From: Mytilinidion resinicola
Lineage: Eukaryota > Ascomycota > Dothideomycetes > Mytilinidiales > Mytilinidiaceae
Assembly: GCF_010093595.1 (NCBI RefSeq)
Contig: NW_022985441.1
Coordinates: forward strand, 434,132-498,131
Reading direction: 5' to 3'
Length of the DNA: 64,000 nucleotides
Part shown: positions 41,283 to 52,436 of the stretch, piece by piece
Numbering within the stretch: position 1 is the first letter of the stretch
Layout: each line of letters starts with the position of its first letter
Notes under the pieces: model-generated
What the model saw: the letters and a program-made list of their open reading frames with translations, nothing else
What the model was told of the DNA's origin: nothing
The model's database searches: none
Translations under genes and position numbers: made by a program

Positions 41283-42506
41283 TTACTCCCCCTCGATACA
41301 CCTCCAACACGCACACACAAAGCCCCACGTCCCTCGCAACCTCCCCCCCCTGCCCACCACCCCCATAGTCCTCTCCTCCCCGCTCAAATAACTAATACAC
41401 AGCTCCTCTCCCTCCTCCACTCCCCTATCCACCACAAACCTCCATTCCCTCCCTATCCTCTCCTTCCTCACATTCGGTCCACACGAGTGATTAAAGAAGC
41501 TCGCACTCGGCCAGCACCCGTACCCGAAGAACTCACTGCCTTCATCTTCCAGGCTTCGAATACCGAAAGAGTTGTGCGAGTCACGGGAGGACGCCGTGAT
41601 CAACGTTTCCGGAGTGGCGTGGGGGAGTAGCTCGGTGGGTAAGACGGCGAGGAGCTGTAGGTATGAGCGCGTGAACGCAACCAGGTCGACGAAGGAGTGG
41701 TAGGGCCTCTCATCCGGCACCAGGTCTAGTATCCTCCGCCAGCGCTCTGGTGACTGGTATGCTACCAGTATCGAGGATACGCAGAACGCCAGCACGTCTG
41801 GCACGACCGCCTCTCGCAGCACCGCAGCGAGCGCTTTGCGGGTGCTCTTCGTTGACATCCCTGCCCGCGCGAGTCGGATCTGCGCTGCCACACTCGAGGC
41901 AGTCTCCCAAGCCACCGCTATCTCTTGGGTGGTAGGACGCGGGAGGCCCGGGTCCACCATATCGTAGTCTTCGTCCCTCTGCTCCCCGCTCTTTCCTTTA
42001 CTCAATCTCTCTGCAGCAGTCCACGCCTGTACGCCAAGGTCGCCTGCTTGAGCAAGCCATGTTTCCTGGCACAGGTGTGAGCAGAAGACAAGATTTGTCG
42101 AAGGGTCGCGAAGCGGCAGGGTTGTCCCGCGGTCGTAGAAGAAGCAGTGGGCGCAGACTTCTTTTCGATAATCACGGAGAAGGACGGTTATGCTAAGGTC
42201 ACTCGCTGTGCAGAGAAGCGTGTTGGCTGCGATGCGGCGGGTAGCGAAGACAGCGCGACCTGCATTGGGAGTCTGACGAATGGTGTAGAGGGGAGCGGCT
42301 GGGGTTGGTGTCGTGGTAATAGAGACGGCGGAGTCCGCGGGGGATGCTGGGGCTGAGACTGGTGAGTCGAGGAGCGTTGGCCGCCATGCTAAGGCCAATG
42401 GATCCAAGTCAGAGAGATGGTTTGCCGAAAGGCCTGAGGGGTCCATGAGAGGATGGGCCGGTTGCGGCATGAATGCTGAGGAAAAAGAGATGTTGATATT
42501 AACCAT
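41283..42506 (-). CDS. SET-domain protein (Set5/Set6/SMYD-like)
   Basis: This is a single exon of 407 residues from the ATG at 42506 (MVNINISFSSAFM); later in-frame ATGs also exist. The SET domain is split: an N-terminal half (YTIRQTPNAGRAVFATRRIA), an intervening Cys-rich region (CAHCFFYD...FCSHLC, a reduced MYND-like zinc site), a helical insert, and then the core FFGYGCWPSASFFNHSCGPN (the NHSC motif), EWRFVVDRGVEEGEELCISY and a post-SET-like end, WGFVCACWRC. This order matches fungal Set5/Set6 and SMYD lysine methyltransferases. The substrate cannot be predicted. The extreme C-terminus is compact, ending IEGE. Confidence 0.85.
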   Translation of the reverse strand: MVNINISFSSAFMPQPAHPLMDPSGLSANHLSDLDPLALAWRPTLLDSPVSAPASPADSAVSITTTPTPAAPLYTIRQTPNAGRAVFATRRIAANTLLCTASDLSITVLLRDYRKEVCAHCFFYDRGTTLPLRDPSTNLVFCSHLCQETWLAQAGDLGVQAWTAAERLSKGKSGEQRDEDYDMVDPGLPRPTTQEIAVAWETASSVAAQIRLARAGMSTKSTRKALAAVLREAVVPDVLAFCVSSILVAYQSPERWRRILDLVPDERPYHSFVDLVAFTRSYLQLLAVLPTELLPHATPETLITASSRDSHNSFGIRSLEDEGSEFFGYGCWPSASFFNHSCGPNVRKERIGREWRFVVDRGVEEGEELCISYLSGEERTMGVVGRGGRLRGTWGFVCACWRCIEGE

Positions 42507-43133
42507 GGGTTGGCGCAGACCCGTAGCGATGATAGAACAGACCAAGAAAGACTACCTTCTGCAATTACTACTACTACTGGACGATAAAGCAGATGAAGAG
42601 ATACCAAAATCGTTGCAGAAAGCCATGCCGAGTATTATGCTATGTCGAGTGAATTGCATTCCTTTGTGCAAGGTAGGCAAAAAGATCGTGGAAGAAAATC
42701 GGAACGGAAGGACCCTGGAAAGTAGGGAGAACTTATCTGACAGTGGACTCGAAATCTAGCGGTAGAATAAGCGTGGAGATAAGGCAAGGCACCAACGGCC
42801 TTTAGTGCCGAGTGGAGGTTAGAATGGGAAGCGGTGAAGTAGTAGTGCGGCGTCGCCTCCATCACCCCCTGAACATCAGGACATCGACAGCAGGGTCTCG
42901 TACCTTTGTAACCTCCCCCCTGCATGGCGAGAAACCCACCGTACCGAAACTACTTCCACTAACCAATATATAAAGCCCTCCTCGTGAGTCTGTGGACCTA
43001 TGATTAATGTGCCATTGACTTTCAAACATCTCTCTAAAGGTTTCTAGACAGCATGAAAAAGATCTAATCACGTGACGTATGTACCCTTAAATTACAGTGG
43101 TAGACCAACTATTTTTCCACCAACTCAACAACC
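42507..43133. other. Divergent promoter region, 0.63 kb
   Basis: Lies between the SET gene (minus) and the membrane-protein gene (plus). A TATATAAAG-like box at 42966-42974 is in the plus orientation, 160 bp before the plus-strand ATG. No repeats. Confidence 0.45.
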
Positions 43134-44988
43134 ATGAGTACTGTCGACGAACCCGTCAAAACAACGCCACCTGCCTCGGAGCCCGCCGCACTTGCGGAAG
43201 CTCCTCGGCGATCGCTCTTTTTCCGATTCTTTCGCACAATCCGCAAGTCGCTGGAAGATGACGGGGTCGTCGGCCTAGTGAGAAATCACTTTCTCTACAC
43301 GACACTGGCCGACCTGCGGCTGTTGTTACTGATCTTGTGCCAAGTTCTCTGGACTATCGAGCCCTACATCGCCAAGTACACGGCGAGAAAATGGGACCGC
43401 TTCATGATGGAGTCAATGAATGTGCCTTTGCAAGACGGAGTCTTAGCGCAGATCTTGAGCTCCTACTTCATGGTAAACACTCAATACTACCTGCTGCTCT
43501 GGTGGCTCATGGATCCGACCCTCTGGCTGGTTTATACAATACTTGAGAAGTTCACGCTGGAGGAGTACGAGGTTGCTGAACGAGAGTACGAAGAGATGCG
43601 AAGCCAGCTCGCAGGAGTGGAAGCGGACAATGATGGACAGCGGCCAAGTCTTCTCGCGCCTCTTACCAACAGCAGGATTTTTACGTGGCTGAGGAGGGCC
43701 ATGGCTGGCCATGTATTTCTGTTGATGCTCCAGGGCGGCTATGATATTGCTCTTGAGGTCGCTAAGGAAACGGCCGACTACGCGCCCGAGGCGACGATGG
43801 AGGATCTGAGTCGTATCAATCCGTGGCGGGATCTGCTTCCCAGCCAGGACGGGGTTCTCCGAGAGCGTGAGTGATGAGTTTTATAACATCGAATGACCTA
43901 GTAATTGAGACTGATTTCTAGTCATCTATATCGGGCACGTACTGCAAGACCTGACACCAACCACACTGCCTGAAGACGACTACCAACTGTTCTCGGACTT
44001 GTTGCGCAGTCTGGAAACGCGCACCGATCTATCATGGAGAGTTTATGAAGAGACGGAAATCCGTAACCCCATCATGTACGCTTGCAATCGCAAACCAATT
44101 CCCGACGAGCCTTTCGATATCAGTAAGCGAGTCGATGCTCTTCACAAATATTGGGATGGTCTCGCCATATTGCCCGATAAGCCTGGTCGATGGTAAGTTC
44201 CTAGTACACATACCAGATCCTCTGATGCCAGGGTTCCTGAAAGACCACTCAACTTGTGGTTCAAGACCGTCTTAAGTCTTGTTTGAACAGCGACTTGCGT
44301 CGCGTTTGTGTCGTTATTCAATCAGTGTCCTGAATGCGGTTGAAGTGGTCTTGAAAGAAGTGTGACAACAGAGGATCTAGTATCTGTCTTACTCTACGTT
44401 CCTCGTAAGCACCTGCTAATGTGTACTACCACCTTTAGGGAGGATGCCAGCGACACGACATTCATTCCGCCGAAACTGCGTGGGCGCCAAATCTCCGATG
44501 GCGAGGGAGGAGCATCGAGCCAGGTGCAGGACCATGCAACTTACAGGCTCACCCTAACTCCTGAGCAGGATGCCGAAGCTACGAGAGTCTATAAAAAATG
44601 GCGCGAGAACCGCGATTCAAAAGTGTCCTACCTAAAGCTTCACCCACCAACTCCCATAGCCTGGGTCCCAGTAAGCGGATCCAACACTGGTGCCTCCAAT
44701 GCCTGGAATGAAGTTTTCCCGAATGGGGACATTGGGGCCGGTCGCCATGTTGCAAGCTCCAAGCTTGTAGGCAACAAAAAGTGGAAGCCCATTTTTAGGT
44801 CGCTTATGACGGAAACCATCCCATTCAGCTGGGTGGACCCGGCTCTCCCAGAGGTAGACTGGGAGAAAGAGCTCAAGGAATCTACCGAGCAGTATGAACG
44901 AAGTAAGGAGCGGAGGGCCAGGCAGTCGGAGTATCAGCAAGTGCTAAAGGCGAAGCTGAGTGAGGGAAACGCGAAGGAGGAGTTGTAA
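43134..44988 (+). CDS. Putative membrane protein, unknown function
   Basis: There are three exons: 43134-43866, 43922-44192 and 44439-44988, giving 517 residues with phases consistent. Intron 1 is 55 nt; intron 2 is 246 nt, unusually long for this window, and contains an inverted repeat. Two to three hydrophobic segments lie in the first 210 residues (LADLRLLLLILCQVLW, YYLLLWWLMDPTLWLVYTI, GHVFLLMLQGGYDIAL). They are followed by a soluble part with an NPIMYACNRKPIPDEPFDIS motif, TYRLTLTPEQDAEATRVY and IPFSWVDPALPEVDWEKEL, ending in a charged helix. I do not recognise the family. Good codon-level coherence across the three exons supports a real gene, and a lipid- or organelle-membrane role is only a guess. 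Confidence 0.78.
44238..44358. repeat. Inverted repeat inside intron 2
   Basis: The left arm, CCTGAAAGACCACTCAACTT (from about 44236), faces the right arm CGGTTGAAGTGGTCTTGAAA (44337-44356). The arms share AAGACCACT(T)CAAC in inverted orientation. The ~120-bp fold-back probably accounts for the length of the 246-nt intron. It may be a fourth small MITE type. Confidence 0.6.
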
Positions 44989-45336
44989 TGTATCGTTAGT
45001 GTTCGATGCTACATGCTCCAACTAGAATTCGAAGAGGGTTTTCGAGAATTCTATAGCCACGCGCCGCGCCCTACTTGTCGAAGCTCGTTATTCGATTTCC
45101 GGTAAGCATGCGATCCTAAATCCCTTAGGAAGTCACGAATTCAAGCGATACTATCTACTTGAGTTAGTATCTACTGATCTTCACCTATTTTGATAGGAAT
45201 GGGAACGAGAGGAGATTATCAGTCTCTAACTCCTTCAATCCCTGCTATATTTCAAGTTCATCCAATATCAATTCATCAAGAGCTCTCTATGTGTGCGTCT
45301 ATCTCAGGCGGCTCCTTTGAACACACTGTGGCAGTC

Positions 45337-45432
45337 CAACACCGCCTGGAGTGACCTGGAGAACTTTGAAGTCTACCAAAACGATTGCTTTGCAGTTTTC
45401 AATAATATCCCAAGGGACCTCAACCAGTGCCA
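45337..45432. mobile_element. MITE-C copy 2
   Basis: CAACACCGCCTGGAGTGACC...GGACCTCAACCAGTGCCA: 96 bp with inverted ends related to the copy at 31516. The flanking GTGGCAGTC is also shared. Confidence 0.65.
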
Positions 45433-45720
45433 GTCGAGTGGACACAAGTCTAAAAAGAGTACCTGCCTTATGAAAGGAGCCTCCAGGGAAACTAATGCCG
45501 CATCCTGGGCATCGACTGCTCTCTTGGTTACGAGATCGGCATCTTCTCTCTCGCCATGGGCCAAGAATAATTAGGGTAACCGGTGAAAGCCTCATATTCT
45601 CCACGAAAATGGACACGTTGACATTCACAATACACATTTCTAGCTATGGACATTGAATGGCTTAATCAAAAATAAATATCTTTCACCGTACCAAGATTCG
45701 CTGCCAGTATTACTTCTAGC

Positions 45721-45742
45721 AAGTACTTAAAGCGCTTTCGCA
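45721..45742 (+). promoter_or_regulatory. Promoter motif duplicated upstream of both RING genes
   Basis: TACTTAAAGCGCTTTCGCA lies 53 bp before the ATG of the first RING gene. TACTTAAAGCGCCTTCGCA lies at 46973-46991, before the second. The near identity shows that the duplication included the promoter; TTAAA may serve as the TATA element. Confidence 0.6.
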
Positions 45743-45793
45743 ACAGCGACTCTTCTTCCTTCCATCAAGCAACTTTCAGGACACACCACAGTC

Positions 45794-46641
45794 ATGGACC
45801 CAGATACCCCCCAACTCTCGTGCGACTCCTTTCCTCTAGTCATAGCTTCAGACCTAAATCTGAACGTAATCGAAGCATGCCTATCTCTTGAGGTACACCA
45901 AGACAGTCTCGACAACAATCCGACTTTGGACCCATGGGTTCTTCGAGGACAACTGCTACGCGCTCTCCAGCTGTACAACGTCGCATTAGTACGGACTGAA
46001 TTTACGCCTAGATCAAAAACTACGGAATTCTACCGAGCCGAATTGCTCCGCCGATATCCTGGCCTTCAAGACTGTTTCCCCTCTGCAATCGAACTAGAGG
46101 CCTTCACCCAATCAGTCCAAAGCCGAATCAAGGCAGTCATCCATGACCCTAACCACTCGGCCGATATTAATCGGGAACTCGAGTTCATGCAAGAGATCCA
46201 GGCTATCATCAACGCCCACGGGTTGAGCTACCTCCGTCGACTGGAACGAGAGGACAACGGAGATCCTCCGGCAGACACAATCTCCAGCCACAGTTATGGT
46301 CTCCCCATGAAGCAGGTCTACAGAATTGGCGCGCAGTCTCGCTCGGTATCGAGACGGCTAGAAGCTTGCCCTCACAAGCTAGCTACGCGTTCAAGGTCAC
46401 CATCGGTCGTAGGAACGTCAACACCACTCTCGAAGCCGCCGCGGAGCCTTGCGAGGTTCCTGCGGGCTCGGATTGCGACATTTGCCGCGATGAATTTGAC
46501 GAAAATCATACTGCTGTTAAAACGAAGGGGTGTGAACATATATTTAGCCGCGACTGCTTGGAGGGTTGGGTAGCAGCCCCGTTGCATCAGAGCCGGGACG
46601 TCGTTTCCTACCCGAAATGCAGGACACCGTTGCTCGGATAA
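45794..46641 (+). pseudogene. RING-finger protein, frameshifted (tandem copy 1)
   Basis: The ATG at 45794 (MDPDTPQLSC...) opens a frame matching the neighbour: WVLRGQLLRALQ, RAELLRRYPGLQDCFPSAIE. After YLRRLEREDNG (~46260) similarity moves to another frame: EAGLQNWRAV from ~46309 aligns with the paralogue's DAGIQN. It ends in a RING, CDICRDEFDENH...GCEHIFSRDCLEGW, then YPKCRTPLL, with the stop at 46641. No intron fits, so a one-base frameshift lies between 46255 and 46309. The RING itself looks eroded: the expected Cys-Pro-x-Cys pair reads Tyr-Pro-Lys-Cys, and the fifth ligand position is Ser. An E3 ubiquitin ligase origin is inferred. The unbroken first frame continues to 46573 and could yield a RING-less protein. 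Confidence 0.7.
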
Positions 46642-47055
46642 GCGCTAAATCTGATGGCCACCTTCACAATGTCACGCAGTAATCAGATGACTGGGTTTGA
46701 TGTTGGATGTAAGTACTTCAGCTAGATGGTGTCTCTCTACGGAGATATTCTCCCAGAAACCCTTGAAGATAGAGCAATCAGATAAGAATGCCATCCTCCC
46801 AGTGCCCCCTGTCTACGTGCTTTCCATTCAATTACCCTAACTTTGTGAAATTACTCGCAAGTAGCCTAGCTAGTGTTTTCATATATGCTGCCGAGTTTAC
46901 AATGTTGCGTGCATACATAGTGCATCTTGTCAAGGGAATGCTAAGAGTATCATCAACATTGTATAGGTCGAATACTTAAAGCGCCTTCGCAGCCTTCTGA
47001 GACATCACTCTTACTTTTTCTTTCCACACAACCAGGACTCAGCACAAACCCGATC
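46642..47055. other. Spacer between the RING paralogues
   Basis: The 414 bp contain the duplicated promoter motif (46973-46991) and a pyrimidine-rich leader before the second copy. Nothing else was seen. Confidence 0.45.
46973..46991 (+). promoter_or_regulatory. Second copy of the RING-gene promoter motif
   Basis: TACTTAAAGCGCCTTCGCA lies 65 bp before the ATG at 47056. It matches 45724-45742 except for one base. Confidence 0.6.
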
Positions 47056-48003
47056 ATGGACTGATATTCCTCAAGAATTTGGGTCTATGACCCAGAACTA
47101 CAAATCGTGGATACTTTCAAGCCCCCCGCAAACGCGCTCCCTGTTCTAGATCTGAATCTGGACATCCTTGAGCCATATCTGAGGCTCGATGCGCAACGAT
47201 CCAACCCACGTCTTGCTCACATCCCTGAGCCGTGGGTGCTCCGTGGGCAGCTATTGCGTGCCTTTCAAAAATTCCCAGATCGCTTGATGAGCGACGAGTT
47301 CCAGCGCGTCACAGAAAGACGTGATGCAGGCACCTATCGCGCCAGAGTGGTGAGCAGATACCAGGGAGTGCGCGACTTCTTTCCATCCGCTGCAGAATTG
47401 GAGCCTTGGTTTGAGTCCGTCCGAGAACGCGTGCGAGTGATTCGACACAATTTGGGCGTCCCTGATACCTACGTTGATGTGGACTCAAGCGACATGATGT
47501 ACAACGGCTACTCTGACCTTATACGTAGCCACCTTTCGGAAATGGACGAGACGGTCACCCATCATGCAATGAAGTGTTTCCTCCGCTTGGAAGGCACAGA
47601 TCCCGCCGGCCTCCATCCTGGGCTACGAATAACATATGCTCGAGATGCTGGCATCCAGAACGCGGCTCCCACTGACTTTGCTATTCGGTCGTTCCTAAGT
47701 CTCTCGCCTGAGTCGGCGAGCGTCGAGTACTTGCGTCATACGGGAACGTTTAGCCTCGACGTTGTAGCCCGGGCGTGTGATCCTGCAGATCCTACCTGCA
47801 GCGTTTGTCAAGAAGATTACGACAATAGTCACCGACCGGTCCGGACAATACTTTGCAAACACAATTTTGGTGCAGAGTGCTTAAAGGGGTGGATTGATAG
47901 ACTAGGTTGGTCTGTAACTTGTCTCATGTGTCGTCAACTTCTTGAACCGCAACCTAGGCCAGATCTTGACGCAGAATTCGATGGTGTTATTTGCTACATT
48001 TAG
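47056..48003 (+). pseudogene. RING-finger protein with early stop (tandem copy 2)
   Basis: The ATG-GAC start aligns with copy 1 (ATG-GAC), but the next codon is TGA (47062-47064). After it the same frame is open to 48003 (~313 codons). It reads VLDLNLDILEPYLRLDAQRS, WVLRGQLLRAFQ, RYQGVRDFFPSAAELEPW, and a complete RING: CSVCQEDYDNSH...LCKHNFGAECLKGW...TCLMCRQLL. The fifth ligand position is Gly, a variant I recall in fungal RING proteins. The next in-frame ATG is far inside (MSDEFQRV). TGA is one transition from CGA. Without readthrough, RNA editing or a non-ATG start, the protein is not made from the ancestral start. The length of the intact remainder suggests a recent lesion or a sequence error. 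Confidence 0.7.
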
Positions 48004-49560
48004 CCATCTGGTTCTCTCCAGTCGACATTCATTCGGCAAATGCCCTGGCTTGCTTTCTTTTCCAAAACTGAACTACTAGACCAGTACGTTCCACGTGAAC
48101 GTGGCTAATTCAATAAAGAAACTTCTCTACCTTTACCTTATCATACCCGGCGCTTAGAATGTTACTCCATGCGTTGATTTGCGTGATATAAGTTTATAGT
48201 GATACGCAATTAGAAAGCTTTGACGCCGAGTCGCTTCAAGCATACCGCCCGATGCCTTTACTTTGTGCAATCTCCTTTCTTAACGGTAGATTTCAATATT
48301 ATATTAAAGAGGTTTCAAGGCTCTTACCACTGTTGTATGCGTGACATGGCCGCGGCGAGCTCTAAAACTCGAAGGTAGGGACCACAATGCGATCCGGTCA
48401 CGCTGTTCTATTATTTTCCTTGCTTGCTAACAAGTGGTTTAATTGATGTCGTAAATATGTTTGAAAAGGGGTAGCCCTCGATCGAGACAATGCTGCTCTG
48501 TTTCTGTTATTCGAACTAAAAGTGACCGGATGTTTCATGATGCGATGCTTATAGAACAGTCGAAGCATGTAGAGATAACGTAGATTTGTGTGGAGCTGAA
48601 TCTCAAATGTGTTGAGCTCGGTATGATAACGCCAAAAGCGCACTATCGTGGGAAGACATGATAAGGGGCTCAGCTGCAATATCGTGTAAGACGGCCTTTC
48701 GTTACGCCATCTGAACTTGAACATCAACTCGGATCCTCATAGAAATGAAATGTACGCGGAGTTCCGGCAATGATATTAACCTATCGTGATCATTTGTCAT
48801 TTGATATTACTTTCCAAGGCACAGCCATGGTGTGTAGCTTGCCACCCAGGATTTTATCTGGCGATTGGCAGGTGTCACGAACTGTCGTTGGAACAAGCTG
48901 CCGTCATCGAAGCTAGTCATGTGATGAGTAACGGAGATTTCGCGATTGGATCCCCTAGCTTGACTGCCGTAGGAATAGACGGTGAATATGTGGAGATGAG
49001 GTAGCTCGTGATGATCTTGTGGCGGAGCGCCGTCGCTTCAAAGACTTCTCTAAGGTCTCCTTTTTGTTGTTTTACTGAACAAAGAATCAGGCAACCTTCG
49101 GCGAGGCAGACACTTGCAGGTGTTTTGGGTAACGTGAGGTCGGTTGCGGGTACCTAGAGCCACAGTGTGGCTCAGCCCGAGATCCCCAGCTTTTGCAACC
49201 TTCTCGGCCCGGCTTAGACTCCTCTTGGCTTAAGTGTGTTGCGCCCTCATTGGATAGAGGCACGGCTGGAAACCAGGCTGGATGATGGTTGCCAAGGGGG
49301 AGGCATTGCCCCATTTCCTGCGATGACCCTTCCATATATTCTGTGCGCTGTCCCCCACTACGCGGCCTGGCGGGTCATTACTGCTTGACGTGCTCACTGG
49401 TACGACATTGAAATCGGCAGCTTCCAGGACTGTTTCCATACTTTCAAACACTGCTCCAAACACGCCCTTACGCAGAGACAATCGCACCCGAGACACATCT
49501 CTCATTAGCATATCACTATACCTCGCCCCCGTATCACACACTCGAACAGCCATCTTCACC
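48004..49560. other. Intergenic, 1.56 kb
   Basis: Between the RING copy 2 and the glycine-rich gene. No supported ORF; 48398-48727 (minus) has no features. The segment 49381-49560 is C/A-rich and resembles a promoter and leader. Confidence 0.4.
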
Positions 49561-50518
49561 ATGAAGTTCTCACAGTTCGTCGCATACGCATTCATCGGCA
49601 TAGCTACCGTCAACGGCGTCTCGATACCCGACGCGAACGCGCTCGCACGTCGCGATCCCGAGACATCCGAGAACACGCTCGCACACGCGATTTTATCACC
49701 ACGTAATGCGCTAGAGAAGCGCAAGGGAGGAGGCGGCAAAGGTGGCGGGGGAGGAGGTGGAAAGAGTAGTGGAGGTGGTAGGCTGCCAAGTTTTACTAAG
49801 AGTCCTTCTGAGAGCTTTTCTGGGAGCATTTCTGGGTTCTTTCCAGAGAGCCTTGATGAGAGTTGTTTTTCTGGCCATGTAATTTTGGCGACACTCAGCT
49901 AACAAGCATTTCATAGGTGGTGGAAGCAAGGCACCCGGCGCATCGAAGAACTCAAACCTAGGCGGAAAGACCGTCTCCGGAACTGGCCCACCACGACGGT
50001 ATGGCGGTGGTGGATACTATGGAGGAGGAGCTGCGACTCCATATAATGCCGGAGCCAAATCCCCGCTTGGCCTAACGCCCCTCCTCCTCCTTCCGGCTGC
50101 AGCGCTGCTCCTGTTCCCAGGCATCTGGCTCTACGGCGTGTATGCATACCCCTACACGCACCCGTACACGTTCCTGAACGAGACGATCCATAATACGACC
50201 TACCCGAACGGCATGAACATGACGCTCCCCGTCAAATGCCTATGCCAGGAGTTCAGCGTCTGTGGCTGCGACGACAACACCAACCCATCATACATGAAGG
50301 ATATCATCGGAAACGGAAGCCCTGCGGCGCTGAATCAGTCGCTCGTTAGGGTCACGAATGACAATGGCAACATGACCATCGTCATCAACGGCACGCTGCC
50401 CAACGGCACTACTGCGCCTGGTGGGACTGACTCCGCCGGCCCACGATCTGCCGTGCTGGAATTTGGTGGCTATTGGGTTATGGGTGCCATTGTCCTCTAC
50501 ACTGTCTCCTTCCTATAA
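49561..50518 (+). CDS. Secreted/membrane glycine-rich protein (DUF7732-like)
   Basis: There are two exons: 49561-49777 and 49917-50518 (139-nt intron GTAGGC..ATAG), giving 272 residues. A signal peptide (MKFSQFVAYAFIGIATVNG) precedes a Gly/Lys-rich stretch (KGGGGKGGGGGGGKSSGGG) that the intron interrupts. After YGGGGYYGGGAATPY comes a hydrophobic segment (LTPLLLLPAAALLLFPGIWL). An extracellular-type domain follows with YAYPYTHPYTFLN, KCLCQEFSVCGCDDN and ALNQSLVRVTNDNGN, with Asn-glycosylation sites. It ends in a hydrophobic tail (YWVMGAIVLYTVSFL), suggesting a GPI anchor or terminal membrane helix. This architecture matches fungal proteins I recall as DUF7732; function unknown. Confidence 0.82.
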
Positions 50519-51267
50519 TCGTCAACTCGATTCAGGACCTTTCGTTGGAAAGCAACTGCATTTCCTTCAGTCATAGACCTTTCTTTTCCATGGTCGGCGA
50601 CGACCTTTTCTTCATTAGGAGTTTTGGGCAAGGGTGGGCTTTTGACTAGGTGTTCGGATACCCAATGCCCAGGTGGAGGCTCCTTTTATTCTGATTCCAG
50701 TCAGTAGTTGATAGTCTTTTCTGGACGTTCTTCTTCACAATACATACTTTTTCCAGTACAACCATATGTCTCTTCGCAGTTCAAATCAACCCAGTGTGGA
50801 CCGTCTTGTTGCGCGAACGACTCTAGGATATGGAAACCATATTATGCTCCTCGTTTGCATGTAAAAGTTACCGATTGAGTCAAAAAGGGTATGTTCGAGC
50901 AGACTATGCCATGCCGGCATTGCACAGCGTCATAAGCTCGACCGGGAGAATGTATAAGCCAATCATCTGGATCGCGATCTCCTCGCTTTGGTATTGATGA
51001 CATGATCAATAAGCGGCCCCTTGTCTTGTCTAGCTCAATCTGGCTCGAAAATCCGCCTGCCTTCACCGTTCCACAGGCTTTTACATGGGCGCCATGCTGT
51101 CAGCTTCGCTTCTGTTGTTCTTTGGACCTTGCCGTGAGCGATGCGCAGTATCAACACCAGCCTATCTATAGGTGCGATCTCCTCTAGGCTTATGAAGAGC
51201 TCAAAAAAGACCGATGCGATTACTATACTGATGCAATTTTATAGATCTGCATGTCCTGAACAACGGT

Positions 51268-51337
51268 AGTTCTCATATGCTGGAAGCATTGCCGGATGTG
51301 AAAGTTCTCATATGCTGGAAGCATTGCCGGATGTGAA
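51268..51337. repeat. Exact 35-bp tandem duplication
   Basis: The segment beginning AGTTCTCATATGCTGGAAGC at 51268-51302 is repeated without a change at 51303-51337. Its perfection points to a very recent event. Confidence 0.92.
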
Positions 51338-52340
51338 TCTTGAGCACCCTCACCGCAACGCTCGGAGCTTCTGACCAACTTCTTCAGACGACTGACCTTG
51401 CAGAACGCCATTGCATTACACCATGGCTGAGGACATCTACTGGAGTTAAGGCGGAAGACCGGACCCCCGCGAGCTGCGCTTCTGCGAGCATCTGACCGTA
51501 GTCTACACAACAGGCACTAGCTCACCATCATCACCTACGTTACACTGTTCTATTCGGCTTCCGGGGCAGCCGCAGGTTATCGGTGAGGTGAGAGGTACGC
51601 CATCTTCCACCCTATATGTCTTATGCAATATTCCTAGCCTTTAGGCGATTTGGTTGATAGGTGAGATTAGTGACGTCTTTACTGCAAGCCCTTAACTCAT
51701 CTTAGCTCTATTGTCCAATCGTCAGACTGTCCGACATCTAAAGGTTGGGAAAGCGAGACCATAATCAATATTGCGGTATCTCTTACGACTGCACACCTAA
51801 CCGCGGTTCCCCCAATCTAAGCCCTGGAGATGTCAGTTCTAGATGCCGAATTGCGCCTCAACTGGGGGCCAAATCGCTCACTGCAGACCGCTAGAATCAG
51901 CATCGGCCGCAGACCGACCTTCATTTTGAGAGTACCGTGCCGCGGGTTTCGATCCGCATACCACAGTATTTGCCACGCATCCTTCTCCATGGAGCGGGGA
52001 CATGGCATTAGAGCCACCGTCCCAGTAGAAGGGTGAGACATGCGGACCGTCCCCACGTGGACTAAGAACGGGTGCGCGCATAGGGCTGCATGATACAGAG
52101 TGTCGGTGTCAGCTTACAGGCTTTCTTTGGGCCGGCTATGTTCCGAGAGAAGCGTCTGTACCACCATTATTATTTGCCACAAGAATGTGGAGACGAGTGG
52201 CCAAGACGCAGCGGCCGAGTTCTGTTCCCCTGGCAGGCCCCTTTGCCCACCTTCACAAAAAGTGGTAGTCCACCAGATCGGTGCGGAATCTTGAACCAGA
52301 CCCTATTCATGAGGTGGACTTCGTCCCAAAAACATATCTT

Positions 52341-52436
52341 TGACGCTGTTTGAGGCGGTTCGATATATCTTCAAATCTCCGAATGCTGCGATTTTGACCG
52401 TCCCGAAAAGCCTCTAGGCCACCTCAAACGGTGTCA
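52341..52436. mobile_element. MITE-C copy 3
   Basis: It starts TGACGCTGTTTGAGGCGG and ends CCACCTCAAACGGTGTCA, 96 bp. The ends are inverted complements with few mismatches, and the right flank reads as the complement of GGCAGTCC, as in the other copies. Confidence 0.75.

Larger units (their letters stand above)
44989..45793. other. Intergenic with MITE-C copy 2
   Basis: 3' flank of the membrane-protein gene and promoter of the first RING gene. It contains MITE-C (45337-45432) and the duplicated promoter motif at 45721. Confidence 0.5.

Noticed and set aside
51940..51965. GGTTTCGATCC resembling a tRNA B box
   Set aside because: One extra base in the T loop and no matching A box or stems.
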